Shown here piece by piece: positions 15,222-20,572 of a stretch of 25,155 nt of DNA. The notes beneath the pieces were generated by a model that ran no database searches, was not told the origin of the DNA, and saw only the letters and a program-made list of their open reading frames with translations. Source of the DNA: a virus; IMG/VR virus record IMGVR_UViG_3300030380_005511, positions 1 to 25,155 of that record. One strand, given 5' to 3'. Numbering within the stretch: the first letter of the stretch is position 1; each line of letters opens with the position of its first letter. The position numbers and the translations under genes are program-made.

Positions 15222-15251
15222 AGTATATTCTAATATATTGATGTTCCACAA
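15222..15251 (-). promoter_or_regulatory. Probable promoter for the SprT operon
   Basis: On the minus strand TTGTGG (15251-15246) and TATACT (15227-15222) are separated by 18 bases, four and five matches to the sigma70 consensus. Transcription would start near 15214. A GTTTAAAC palindrome at 15184-15191 then lies about 25 bases inside the transcript, a position suited to an operator. A second -10-like TATGAT is found at 15217-15212. Confidence 0.5.
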
Positions 15252-15295
15252 TAATACGCCTAGAACGTCCATTATGGAGTTTTTGCGTTCTGTGG
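15246..15295. other. Nested inverted repeats in the divergent region
   Basis: Three nested pairings lie in 50 bases: CCAC/GTGG (15246-15249 with 15292-15295), AGAACG/CGTTCT (15262-15267 with 15286-15291), and TCCA/TGGA (15268-15271 region with 15275-15278) around a 3-base loop. They could form a hairpin in RNA of either strand or mark a protein site. The outer arm overlaps the -35 hexamer of the minus promoter, so a bound protein would affect it. The remaining DNA from 15300 to 15590 is AT-rich, and I see nothing in it beyond weak promoter-like TTGATA at 15446. Confidence 0.4.
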
Positions 15296-15620
15296 AGTAA
15301 CACATCAAGAAAGCTTGTAAAACGTCAAATATTACAAAATAGAGCCTGTTTTTTTTTGCCGATATTGTTTAAAAGTTAAACATTTTTAATTCAGATTAAT
15401 TGTAGAATGTCAATAAAAATATCTTTTATTTTTACCTTTTCAATGTTGATATTATTCAATAATAATGCTCTTATAGATTTAGTAAGAAGTTATCTTTTTA
15501 TTCGTCTGTAAGGATACACCGATAAAAAGAAACGAGGTTAAAAATTACTCGTAAGCAAGAACAGTCTTAGGACATGCGAGAAAATGACCATTTACGAGTT
15601 TAAACCAACAATTAATTAAT

Positions 15621-15640
15621 TATGTTTCACGTGAAACATA
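15621..15640. promoter_or_regulatory. Canonical bacterial parS (ParB-binding) site
   Basis: TATGTTTCACGTGAAACATA is a perfect 20-base palindrome whose inner 16 bases are TGTTTCACGTGAAACA, the exact consensus of chromosomal parS in most bacteria. ParB binds it and spreads to form the partition complex. By base composition a chance match in a window this size is very unlikely. It lies in the leader of the gene at 15650, directly touching the AGGAG ribosome-binding site and 15 bases after a GTTTAAAC palindrome (15598). No ParA or ParB gene is visible in the window, so it would use a host ParB or one encoded elsewhere in the phage. Confidence 0.85.
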
Positions 15641-15649
15641 GGAGTAATT

Positions 15650-15964
15650 ATGAACAAAGTATCAAACATTAAAAAACCTAAGACAGTAAAATATCTACGC
15701 TATGGAGGTTTAAAGCTTCTCTCTGAGAAAGCAATCAGGAAAGGATATAATAGACAGATTGAATTTAGCAACGTCAATAAAGACCTTGTTAAACATTCGG
15801 CAACGTCTGGACTATCTTTGAATGAGTATAAATTTCCTATCATCATGGAATTTGACCATAACGACGGAGAAGAACTAAGACTACAAATTGTAATTTTAGA
15901 ATCTGTCGTTTATTTGGACATTTCATATGAAGACGCAGACATGATTCACACTATGGAGGTTTAA
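15650..15964 (+). CDS. Unknown early protein behind the parS site (104 aa)
   Basis: A 104-residue protein, MNKVSNIKKPKTVKYLRYGG at the start and an acidic C terminus (VYLDISYEDADMIHTMEV). The middle has NEYKFPIIMEFDHNDGEELR, a beta-type segment. I do not recognise a family. Its AGGAG lies five bases from the ATG and abuts parS, so ParB bound to the DNA would lie within its leader. It is the first gene of a five-gene plus-strand block and is separated from the next gene by two bases. Confidence 0.75.
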   Translation: MNKVSNIKKPKTVKYLRYGGLKLLSEKAIRKGYNRQIEFSNVNKDLVKHSATSGLSLNEYKFPIIMEFDHNDGEELRLQIVILESVVYLDISYEDADMIHTMEV

Positions 15965-15966
15965 TA

Positions 15967-16317
15967 ATGAGCGAGTCTGTAAGAGACTTCTTGCTACGAG
16001 GTGAGAGAGAAGAGAGTTTCTCTCTCGCTGATGTCGTTCAACATGGTTGTATTGGAGGAACGATAAGCGAGCTTATTTATTACAGCGATACAGTCAAATT
16101 TTACGACGAGCAAGAAGACACAATATGGCAACGATTAAACGACGAAGCCGAGCAACATGGATATAATGTAATACAATACATAGCCCAATTTCACAACATA
16201 AAATCTGTATGTTCTGATATTGGGTTTAAAAACCACCTTGCTTGGTGGATTTGTGAGATGGTCGCAAATGATATAATCGAAGAAAGAGAAAACGAAAAAG
16301 ACGAGGCGAAAGCCTAG
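15967..16317 (+). CDS. DUF7222-like early protein (116 aa)
   Basis: A 116-residue acidic helical protein. VVQHGCIGGTISELIYYSDT (about 23-42) with FYDEQEDTIWQRL, then the phrase KNHLAWWICEMVANDI (about 88-103), fits a family I recall as DUF7222, found in many phages (pattern GC.GGTISELIYY.DT..FYD...DEI... then LAW...E..A..I). Function is not known to me. It ends in TAG whose last base begins a GTTTAAAC palindrome (16317-16324). It is probably translated with the preceding gene. Confidence 0.72.
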   Translation: MSESVRDFLLRGEREESFSLADVVQHGCIGGTISELIYYSDTVKFYDEQEDTIWQRLNDEAEQHGYNVIQYIAQFHNIKSVCSDIGFKNHLAWWICEMVANDIIEERENEKDEAKA

Positions 16318-16330
16318 TTTAAACTTATGA

Positions 16331-16350
16331 GCGGGCATGAAAATGCCCGC
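16331..16350 (+). promoter_or_regulatory. GAAA-tetraloop hairpin abutting a ribosome-binding site
   Basis: GCGGGCAT, loop GAAA, ATGCCCGC: a perfect 8-bp GC-rich stem with a GNRA tetraloop. The base after it begins AGGAGCAA, the Shine-Dalgarno of the gene starting at 16364. There is no T run on either strand, so it is not a terminator. It may protect the downstream mRNA end after processing, or set translation of the HTH gene. It directly follows the GTTTAAAC at 16317. Confidence 0.7.
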
Positions 16351-16363
16351 AGGAGCAAAAAAA

Positions 16364-16615
16364 ATGAAAAATAATACTTTGTATGGTTGGAATATAAAAA
16401 AACCAAAGAGTAAAATTGAAAAAGTTTTGGCTCATTTGGTAGAACATGGAAATATCGACACTTGGAAAGCTATAACAAATTATGGTGCGACAAGGCTATC
16501 TAGCATTATTTTTAACCTTAGAGTTCATTTTAAAATAATAAACAAGGTTATAAGAGATAAGCAGGACGGCAGAAAACACTATGTTTCTTATATATTAAAA
16601 GGAAAAAAGAGGTAA
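16364..16615 (+). CDS. Helix-turn-helix protein, HTH_39-like (83 aa)
   Basis: An 83-residue basic protein with a winged-helix-type domain at about 17-78: IEKVLAHLVEHGNIDTWKAI, then TNYGATRLSSIIFNLRVHFK, and a beta-wing KVIRDKQDGRKHYVSYIL. This pattern matches small phage HTH proteins of the HTH_39 kind. The start at 16364 is set by AGGAGCAA; an upstream ATG at 16337 lies inside the tetraloop hairpin and is unlikely. A DNA-binding role is likely, and it is one of two candidates in this window (with 8544-8708) for a factor that reads the GTTTAAAC sites. Confidence 0.75.
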   Translation: MKNNTLYGWNIKKPKSKIEKVLAHLVEHGNIDTWKAITNYGATRLSSIIFNLRVHFKIINKVIRDKQDGRKHYVSYILKGKKR

Positions 16616-16618
16616 AAA

Positions 16619-16786
16619 ATGGCTTTAGAAATATACGCTTTTACTTTTATCTTTGTTCTTGGTCTTTTTCTGTATGGAATGGGTATATATTTTAAAACTA
16701 TCAACGAATACGAGTTAGAGTTTTGTAGATATTTGTTATATTTACCTTTGATTTGCATAATGATAGTTGTAATAGCGAGATATTAA
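16619..16786 (+). CDS. Small two-TM membrane protein (55 aa)
   Basis: A 55-residue protein with two hydrophobic helices: IYAFTFIFVLGLFLYGMGIY at 5-24 and YLLYLPLICIMIVVIARY at 38-55, joined by a charged loop (FKTINEYELEFCR). The Shine-Dalgarno AGAGG overlaps the stop of the HTH gene, and its TAA ends one base before the next ATG. A small inner-membrane protein in an early block may alter the host envelope or exclude other phages. A holin is possible but holins are usually late. Confidence 0.75.
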   Translation: MALEIYAFTFIFVLGLFLYGMGIYFKTINEYELEFCRYLLYLPLICIMIVVIARY

Positions 16787-16787
16787 A

Positions 16788-17003
16788 ATGACTTGCGAAA
16801 ACAAAGTAATTCAAATTATAGAAAAAGGTTATGATGTAAAAGAGGTTAAAGTACCTTGTGGTAGCACAAGTATTCACGGAGACCGCTTGTTATGTGATAA
16901 ATGCTTATATGATAGAGATTTGCAAGACCGATTACGCCAACAAGACCGAAACCAAAAAGCAGATGATGATTGGTTGAGTTCTAGTGGTTGGAGTGAAATG
17001 TAA
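16788..17003 (+). CDS. Small Cys-containing protein, possible zinc-binding (71 aa)
   Basis: A 71-residue protein with Cys at positions 3, 24, 36 and 39. VPCGSTSIHGDRLLCDKCLY puts a CDKC knuckle after a single Cys, so one half of a zinc ribbon is clear and the other depends on C3, C24 or H30. The tail is Asp/Arg/Gln-rich and ends DDDWLSSSGWSEM. No named family is recognised. It follows the membrane protein gene by one base and is the last gene before the strong promoter of the putative RNA. Confidence 0.7.
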   Translation: MTCENKVIQIIEKGYDVKEVKVPCGSTSIHGDRLLCDKCLYDRDLQDRLRQQDRNQKADDDWLSSSGWSEM

Positions 17004-17081
17004 ATAAAGTAATATAGCAAGATATTAATTTGTTTGGTTTAAACTCGTAATAAAAAAATCTTATTTAGTTGAATATTATAT

Positions 17082-17110
17082 TTGACATTATGCAATAAAT
17101 TTATTATTAT
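17082..17110 (+). promoter_or_regulatory. Strong sigma70-type promoter for the putative RNA
   Basis: TTGACA at 17082-17087 and TATTAT at 17105-17110 are exactly 17 bases apart, eleven of twelve consensus bases. The start would be near 17117. A GTTTAAAC palindrome (17037-17044) lies 37 bases upstream of the -35. No protein-coding gene with a Shine-Dalgarno follows, only the GC-richer stretch. Confidence 0.8.
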
Positions 17111-17116
17111 ATATAC

Positions 17117-17412
17117 ATGCTCGAAGCTCGGTATGAGTACGCAAAACTCAAACCTCAGAAGCCAAAGAGAGTACGCTTATCGAAGGCAAAACGACAGTTC
17201 GAAATGTGGTGGCGAGGACGATGAGGTCAGGCTCTTAGAGGTGAAAGGATGATACAAAAGAGTGTAGAGACTAGACAAGGCTACTGTGCGAAATTCTTAC
17301 TGCTCTCCACAAGTAGATGTCGGCTAAGAGTGTCTTAGACAGGTTATAGGTGGATAGAGTTTAAACTCAGTTTCTACAAGTCAAAAGTCTAAGGCACTTT
17401 TTGCTTTTTAAG
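17117..17412 (+). ncRNA. Candidate non-coding RNA
   Basis: A ~300-base stretch follows the best promoter in the window and is nearly half G+C, against about a third around it, as structural RNAs are in AT-rich genomes. Local pairings include TGAGT/ACTCA (17134-17150), TCGAA/TTCGA near 17180-17206, and CTAAGA-GTG-TCTTAG (17324-17338). GAGTACGC occurs twice (17135, 17169), and a GTTTAAAC lies near the 3' end (17359). The end may be at the AAAAGT/ACTTTT hairpin and T runs at 17383-17410. Two short frames (39 and 29 codons) exist inside but lack a good ribosome-binding site and use codons unlike the neighbours. I could not match tmRNA, RNase P, 6S or a group I intron. Confidence 0.5.
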
Positions 17413-17526
17413 TTATAAAATAAAAAGCCAAAAAATAACTATTGCTGATACATAAAGAAAACTCTCTATAAATGGTGCAACAAACTTGGCTAAATCAAAA
17501 ACTTTGTCTAATATTTGGCTCATCAT
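17413..17526 (-). CDS. 37-aa single-TM membrane protein
   Basis: A 37-residue protein, MMSQILDKVFDLAKFVAPFI, followed by ESFLYVSAIVIFWLFIL. The C-terminal 20 residues form one membrane helix and the N-terminal half is amphipathic. The first ATG overlaps the stop of the upstream gene as ATGA, which supports translation. It is the last gene of the recombination block, facing the putative RNA end-on. Function unknown. Small tail-anchored proteins like this can act on the host membrane. Confidence 0.65.
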   Translation of the reverse strand: MMSQILDKVFDLAKFVAPFIESFLYVSAIVIFWLFIL

Positions 17527-17813
17527 AATAACTTTCTTTTTTCCTCTCTTTGTATTTCTGCAATCTTTTCAGGGCAACCTGTGCCATATTTTTCTTTTAT
17601 GTTGGCAATTTCTTTTTTTATGCACATTAGCCAAAGGCAATCATTCAAAGTGCAAACATTAACGTCTTCTACAATACTCAAATAATGTGAATGTAGATGC
17701 CTTAATGCTTTAATGCCAATTTGTTTACACTTCTTTTGAACCGCCTCTGCTTGCTCTTCTGAGTTCAATAACTGGGCTTGAATGTTAGAAAGCTCTCCTC
17801 TAAATTCGTTCAT
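17523..17813 (-). CDS. Small helical protein, paralogue of the gene at 22478 (96 aa)
   Basis: A 96-residue protein, mostly helical, with NDCLWLMCIKKEIANIKEKY at about 57-76. The same core, a helix ending in DC[L/V]WLM followed by a charged helix, is found in the plus-strand protein at 22478-22744, where it reads KDCVWLMVLNTEIKERQ. The segment before it also aligns (LRHLHSHYLSIVEDV against LRKHYKDINNN). So this phage has two diverged copies in separate early operons. Function unknown. Its start overlaps the upstream stop by one base and its stop overlaps the next start (ATGA). Confidence 0.75.
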   Translation of the reverse strand: MNEFRGELSNIQAQLLNSEEQAEAVQKKCKQIGIKALRHLHSHYLSIVEDVNVCTLNDCLWLMCIKKEIANIKEKYGTGCPEKIAEIQREEKRKLL

Positions 17814-18025
17814 CAGTTTATTCCTAAATAACCTAATTCGAATTCTATATGAGTAGTACCCTCTCTTTTTAGTTTATATAAACTTTCTAATTCTTTTTTA
17901 TAATATCTTGCATAACTATCTCGTTTAGTCTGACTTTTCATCATTGTTCCATAAAAAGGTATTTCTGCCATTGATATTAAATCTTCTATTTTCATTGTTT
18001 TGTTTTTCATTACGTCTATTTTCAT
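17813..18025 (-). CDS. Small charged protein (70 aa)
   Basis: A 70-residue protein, MKIDVMKNKTMKIEDLISMA, then MKSQTKRDSYARYYKKELES and a beta end THIEFELGYLGIN. I take the first ATG because it overlaps the upstream stop as ATGA; a second in-frame ATG ten codons on lacks support. No family recognised. It is part of a chain of four overlapping small genes (17523-18407). Confidence 0.65.
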   Translation of the reverse strand: MKIDVMKNKTMKIEDLISMAEIPFYGTMMKSQTKRDSYARYYKKELESLYKLKREGTTHIEFELGYLGIN

Positions 18026-18204
18026 CCTTTCATCTCCTTTATTACCTCTTCATAATGTTGTTCTTCTAAATACGTTGCTACATTTAAAGCTATTTTTACC
18101 TTGTTTTTGACAGTATTTGGCTCATATTTGTCTAACCATTGACTTATGATGTATAGAGTAGAGGCGTCTAATGTTGAATATTCTTTGATATCGCTTTTTT
18201 TCAA
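18022..18204 (-). CDS. Small acidic helical protein (60 aa)
   Basis: A 60-residue protein, MKKSDIKEYSTLDASTLYII, then SQWLDKYEPNTVKNKVKIAL and NVATYLEEQHYEEVIKEMKG. The pattern suggests three helices. It is joined to both neighbours by 4-base ATGA overlaps. No family recognised. Confidence 0.65.
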   Translation of the reverse strand: MKKSDIKEYSTLDASTLYIISQWLDKYEPNTVKNKVKIALNVATYLEEQHYEEVIKEMKG

Positions 18205-18407
18205 TTTAAAGTTCTCTCTTCATTCTCTAAAAAGCTAGCGTCAATGCCCATGTTTTCAAAGACAGTCTCTACTGCTTGCTTAGAATGGCAAAAAACATAT
18301 CTTCTTTTTGGCAAGCCTTTTATTTGGCTATGTGTAAGCCACACACAAAAGTTTGCCGAGCTATACTCATAGACTTCTTGTTTCTTAACATCAATTACAT
18401 ATATCAT
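18201..18407 (-). CDS. Small unknown protein (68 aa)
   Basis: A 68-residue protein, MIYVIDVKKQEVYEYSSANF, then CVWLTHSQIKGLPKRRYVFC and an acidic tail (NMGIDASFLENEERTLN). An initial beta hairpin followed by a helix is likely. It lies 15 bases after the coiled-coil gene at 18423. Its stop overlaps the next start (ATGA). No family recognised. Confidence 0.65.
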   Translation of the reverse strand: MIYVIDVKKQEVYEYSSANFCVWLTHSQIKGLPKRRYVFCHSKQAVETVFENMGIDASFLENEERTLN

Positions 18408-18422
18408 TTAAATAATATAACA

Positions 18423-18710
18423 TCAAAGTTCACGTTCTGCAACCTTTTTTTCAAGGTCTTTGATGTATTCTTGCTTTTTCTTATTGTAAGCTTTTTGGTA
18501 AGCTAGCCTAGTTTCTCTGTTTATTTCATATCTTTGTCTTGATTTTTCTAGCCTTTCTTTTCTTTCTTTATCTGTTTCGCTATTTCTTTTATCTCTCTGC
18601 TTTGCGAGTTTAAACTCTTTATCTTTTAAACTCATGTTGGCGTAATTATCTCTCTGTCTTTTTTTTATTTTTTCCGCATTTTTTTTATAATATTCTTCCC
18701 AATAAGTCAT
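18423..18710 (-). CDS. Highly charged coiled-coil protein (95 aa)
   Basis: A 95-residue protein made almost wholly of Lys, Arg, Glu, Asn and Tyr, for example YWEEYYKKNAEKIKKRQRDN and RETRLAYQKAYNKKKQEYIK. One long helix or coiled coil is expected. Similar Lys/Arg/Tyr helices (Y....AY...) occur beside HNH nucleases in phages, but no catalytic residues are present here. A GTTTAAAC palindrome (18608) codes Phe-Lys in KEFKLAK. A Shine-Dalgarno AGGAGAGATAT precedes the ATG. Confidence 0.68.
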   Translation of the reverse strand: MTYWEEYYKKNAEKIKKRQRDNYANMSLKDKEFKLAKQRDKRNSETDKERKERLEKSRQRYEINRETRLAYQKAYNKKKQEYIKDLEKKVAEREL

Positions 18711-18719
18711 ATATCTCTC

Positions 18720-19019
18720 CTAGAATGGTGTATCTTCATATACTTGTTTTTTTCTTGGTTTAAACTCGTTGTTTTCCTCCTTCTTTTGTATTTTGAATGT
18801 TATATATTTTTTGTTGTCTTTGTCGTTAAGCCAAAGAGATATCATCATTGGCTCTCCCGCTTTGATAGTTATATCTTCTTTGCTGATAAAGTTATTATTT
18901 TGCATAAAAGGATAAGCTTTTCCCTCTCCAAAATGTAAGCTTTGCCTTTCTTTGTAAGCAACATCTCTTGTTTTTTCAAACTTATCGTTGAAAAACAAAT
19001 TCATAAATTGAGTTTTCAT
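18720..19019 (-). CDS. Probable single-stranded DNA-binding protein (99 aa)
   Basis: A 99-residue protein: MKTQFMNLFFNDKFEKTRDV, beta-type middle (KEDITIKAGEPMMISLWLND, KKYITFKIQKKEE), a charged linker, and the end VYEDTPF. An OB-like beta core plus a disordered tail ending in acidic residues and Pro-Phe is the mark of SSB proteins, whose tip (consensus DDDIPF) binds partner enzymes. The core is shorter than in E. coli SSB. I start at 19019, where AGGAGA precedes the ATG, rather than at an ATG 15 codons upstream. A GTTTAAAC site (18758) codes Phe-Lys in EFKPRK. The gene follows an exonuclease and an annealing-protein candidate, which fits. Confidence 0.68.
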   Translation of the reverse strand: MKTQFMNLFFNDKFEKTRDVAYKERQSLHFGEGKAYPFMQNNNFISKEDITIKAGEPMMISLWLNDKDNKKYITFKIQKKEENNEFKPRKKQVYEDTPF

Positions 19020-19051
19020 CTTAATCTCCTGTTTTTTTAAATGTTCTTGTT

Positions 19052-19729
19052 TTAGCCTTCCCATATTAAATTTATACTGCCCTCTACACTTCCTTTAAAC
19101 TTTGGTTTTTCATTTAATGGCTTGTCGGACAAGTCTAATAACCTTGAAGAATATTCTTCTAAAAGCTCAGTTAAGTAATTTATAAACTCTTGGTTATAGC
19201 TAACTTCCCATATTTTTGTATAAGCTTTTGGCTTAGATATGTTAATTAAATGTGTTTTTTTAATTTCTCTGTCTATGTTTTCTTGTTTATACCACATGTT
19301 CATAACCATTTGTTGCCCATATATCTGAGGTAAATAGTGTTTTGGAAAGTCATCGAAACAAGCTTTTCCATGCTTGGTAGTTTTAACTTCCAATATACAG
19401 TCTTTATATATTCCGTCAGGTGTTGATGAAAGACTTATATTTCTTCCGTCGTCTTCTCTGCTAAACCAGTTATCTATTTGCCTAGATACTTGGTCTCCAA
19501 GTATAAAATTTGGCACTTTATTGTTTATCTTTACCCATTTGGCTATGCCGTGTTTCTCTAGCTTTTGCCCTATTTTCATAGCTTGTACTTGATACCAATT
19601 AGTAATCTCTTCTTTTTCTCCATTATAGTCGAGTTTAAACTGCTCTTCACGAGTGGGGTAATAAGTTGCAAGAGATTTGCCAAAGCAATACTTAGCAAAA
19701 TTGCTACTCCTTAAATTAAAACTATTCAT
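19052..19729 (-). CDS. YqaJ/lambda-exo-like PD-(D/E)xK exonuclease (225 aa)
   Basis: A 225-residue nuclease. STPDGIYKDCILEVKTTKHG at 102-121 contains the PD-(D/E)xK core: D105, then E114 and K116. LPQIYGQQMVM at 133-143 gives the conserved Gln after the core. An N-terminal basic segment and EKHGIAKWVKINN precede it, as in YqaJ-type viral recombinases. These enzymes chew one DNA strand 5' to 3' to make single-stranded ends for an annealing partner. The partner is likely the gene just upstream, which it overlaps by eight bases. A GTTTAAAC site (19633) codes Phe-Lys near residue 31. Confidence 0.82.
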   Translation of the reverse strand: MNSFNLRSSNFAKYCFGKSLATYYPTREEQFKLDYNGEKEEITNWYQVQAMKIGQKLEKHGIAKWVKINNKVPNFILGDQVSRQIDNWFSREDDGRNISLSSTPDGIYKDCILEVKTTKHGKACFDDFPKHYLPQIYGQQMVMNMWYKQENIDREIKKTHLINISKPKAYTKIWEVSYNQEFINYLTELLEEYSSRLLDLSDKPLNEKPKFKGSVEGSINLIWEG

Positions 19730-20207
19730 CGTCTTGTTCCATTTTATCTAATTCTGCTTTGGCTTTTGCTAACTCTTCTTTTGTTGTCATTTCAAAAGTA
19801 TCTACTTCATCTGCAAACTGCCATTTTCCCTCTTTGTCTTTTATAACATCTGATTCTGAATAAACTAATCCGCCCATATCTACTAGCTTTAAAATTACTC
19901 TGTCTTTGGCTCTTTTTTCTGCCATAGCTACAAAATAAGCTGAATTGGTATTTTTTGGGCTTGCTTCTCCATAACTAACCTCTACTCTCTCTCCGAGCTT
20001 TCCTGTGCATTTTATAACTGCTAATCTCGCCTCAGAATCTATTTCTACTACATCCATTTTTAAGTTGTTAATTGATTCCATAACCGCTATACGTTCACAC
20101 GTTGAATGGTATAAAACTGGGTTTCCATGACATGCCCAATAATGACTATCATCGAGTTTATACTTGTCGTTAAATTCTTGTTGCTCTTTTGTAAATTTAA
20201 ATTTCAT
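19722..20207 (-). CDS. Putative single-strand annealing recombinase (Rad52/ERF-type, 161 aa)
   Basis: A 161-residue protein. Residues ~45-75 have a VVEIDSEARLAVIKCTGKLG strand pair, then GEASPKNTNSAYFVAMAEKR and AKDRVILKLVDMGGLVYSES at about 81-120. A helix of the type A...AEKRA.DR.ILKL followed by G.VYSE, after a G.A loop, resembles the core of Rad52/Sak and ERF-type phage annealing proteins. The acidic C-terminal tail (AELDKMEQDDE) could bind SSB. It overlaps the YqaJ-like exonuclease, giving the usual exonuclease plus annealing pair. It carries the GGAGCAA ribosome-binding phrase and a ~200-base structured leader. Family naming is tentative. Confidence 0.62.
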   Translation of the reverse strand: MKFKFTKEQQEFNDKYKLDDSHYWACHGNPVLYHSTCERIAVMESINNLKMDVVEIDSEARLAVIKCTGKLGERVEVSYGEASPKNTNSAYFVAMAEKRAKDRVILKLVDMGGLVYSESDVIKDKEGKWQFADEVDTFEMTTKEELAKAKAELDKMEQDDE

Positions 20208-20233
20208 TGTTGCTCCATTTTTAATTAATTATT

Positions 20234-20383
20234 GGTAGATAGGGGAAAAGTGGTTCATCATAGGCGACTGCTTGGCTAACTTCGTTTCGCAATACTTGAA
20301 AGTATCTCGGATATATCCTAACCACTACTACCTAATCGCTTTTACATTCCCTCTCGGCATTTCTGCCACCAACACTATCTACC
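20234..20383 (-). ncRNA. Structured RNA or cis-regulatory leader upstream of the recombinase
   Basis: On the minus strand, GGTAGATAG (20383-20375) and CTATCTACC (20242-20234) form a perfect 9-bp closing stem around 132 bases. Inside are GGCA-GAAA-TGCC (20367-20356), a stem with a GNRA tetraloop, then GGGAA/TTCCC (20351-20347 with 20247-20243), AGTGGTT/AACCACT (20326-20320 with 20255-20249) and ATACT/AGTAT near 20292-20305, all nested. GCGA (~20336-20339) and TCGC could add a crossing pair. The tetraloop reads GAAA only on the minus strand, which favours that sense. It is GC-richer than its surroundings and ends 27 bases before the ATG at 20207, with no terminator between. It is either a riboswitch-like leader or a processed RNA. 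I recognise no known class. Confidence 0.55.
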
Positions 20384-20426
20384 TTGTAACAGGAAAACTA
20401 GCCATTAATAAACCTGTTATATTATT

Positions 20427-20455
20427 ATTAAAACATAAATTTTGAAAAAAATCAA
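20427..20455 (-). promoter_or_regulatory. Probable promoter of the recombination block
   Basis: On the minus strand TTGATT (20455-20450) and TTTAAT (20432-20427) are 17 bases apart, with four and five consensus matches. Transcription would begin near 20420. The first RNA feature is TAACAGG/CCTGTTA (20419-20413 with 20393-20387), then the closing stem of the structured RNA. Confidence 0.5.
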
Positions 20456-20474
20456 AATAATTCTTGATTTATGC

Positions 20475-20539
20475 TTGACAAGAACATATCCTAATTATCA
20501 ATAACTATCTCTCTTTATGTTTTATAAATAAAAGAGATA
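20475..20539 (+). promoter_or_regulatory. Promoter-like element and hairpin for the plus-strand block
   Basis: A perfect -35 TTGACA (20475-20480) has only a poor -10 (TCAATA at 17 bases), as in promoters that need an activator. Downstream, TATCTCT (20506-20512) pairs with AGAGATA (20533-20539), and TTTAT/ATAAA lies inside, giving a hairpin in the leader 33 bases before the ATG at 20573. It might be an operator or an mRNA 5' stem. No GTTTAAAC lies in this divergent region. Confidence 0.4.
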
Positions 20540-20572
20540 ATTATTTATAATTAATTTAAACGTGGAGCAAAT

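Larger units (their letters stand above)
15592..17050. repeat. 15-bp inverted repeats bracketing the plus-strand early block
   Basis: TTACGAGTTTAAACC at 15592-15606 and its exact complement GGTTTAAACTCGTAA at 17036-17050 enclose parS and the five genes from 15650 to 17003. The match extends seven bases beyond the GTTTAAAC core. A further half copy, ACTCGTAA, lies at 15547-15554 and can pair with the left arm. They may mark a transposable or exchangeable cassette, or simply be two strong copies of the palindrome. Confidence 0.6.

Noticed and set aside
15241-15300. A 19-codon frame beginning at ATG 15241.
   Set aside because: No Shine-Dalgarno, and the DNA is better explained by nested inverted repeats at the divergent promoter.
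17133-17338. Two short frames (39 and 29 codons, joined by ATGA) inside the putative RNA.
   Set aside because: No good ribosome-binding site before the first, and codons unlike the AT-rich neighbours. The stretch looks more like structural RNA, but translation is not excluded.
17117-17412. Resemblance of parts of the stretch to RNase P RNA (GGTGAAAGG...AAGAG) and to group I intron P7 (GAGACTAGAC).
   Set aside because: The other invariant segments and the paired partner strands are missing, so the matches are too short to name a class.
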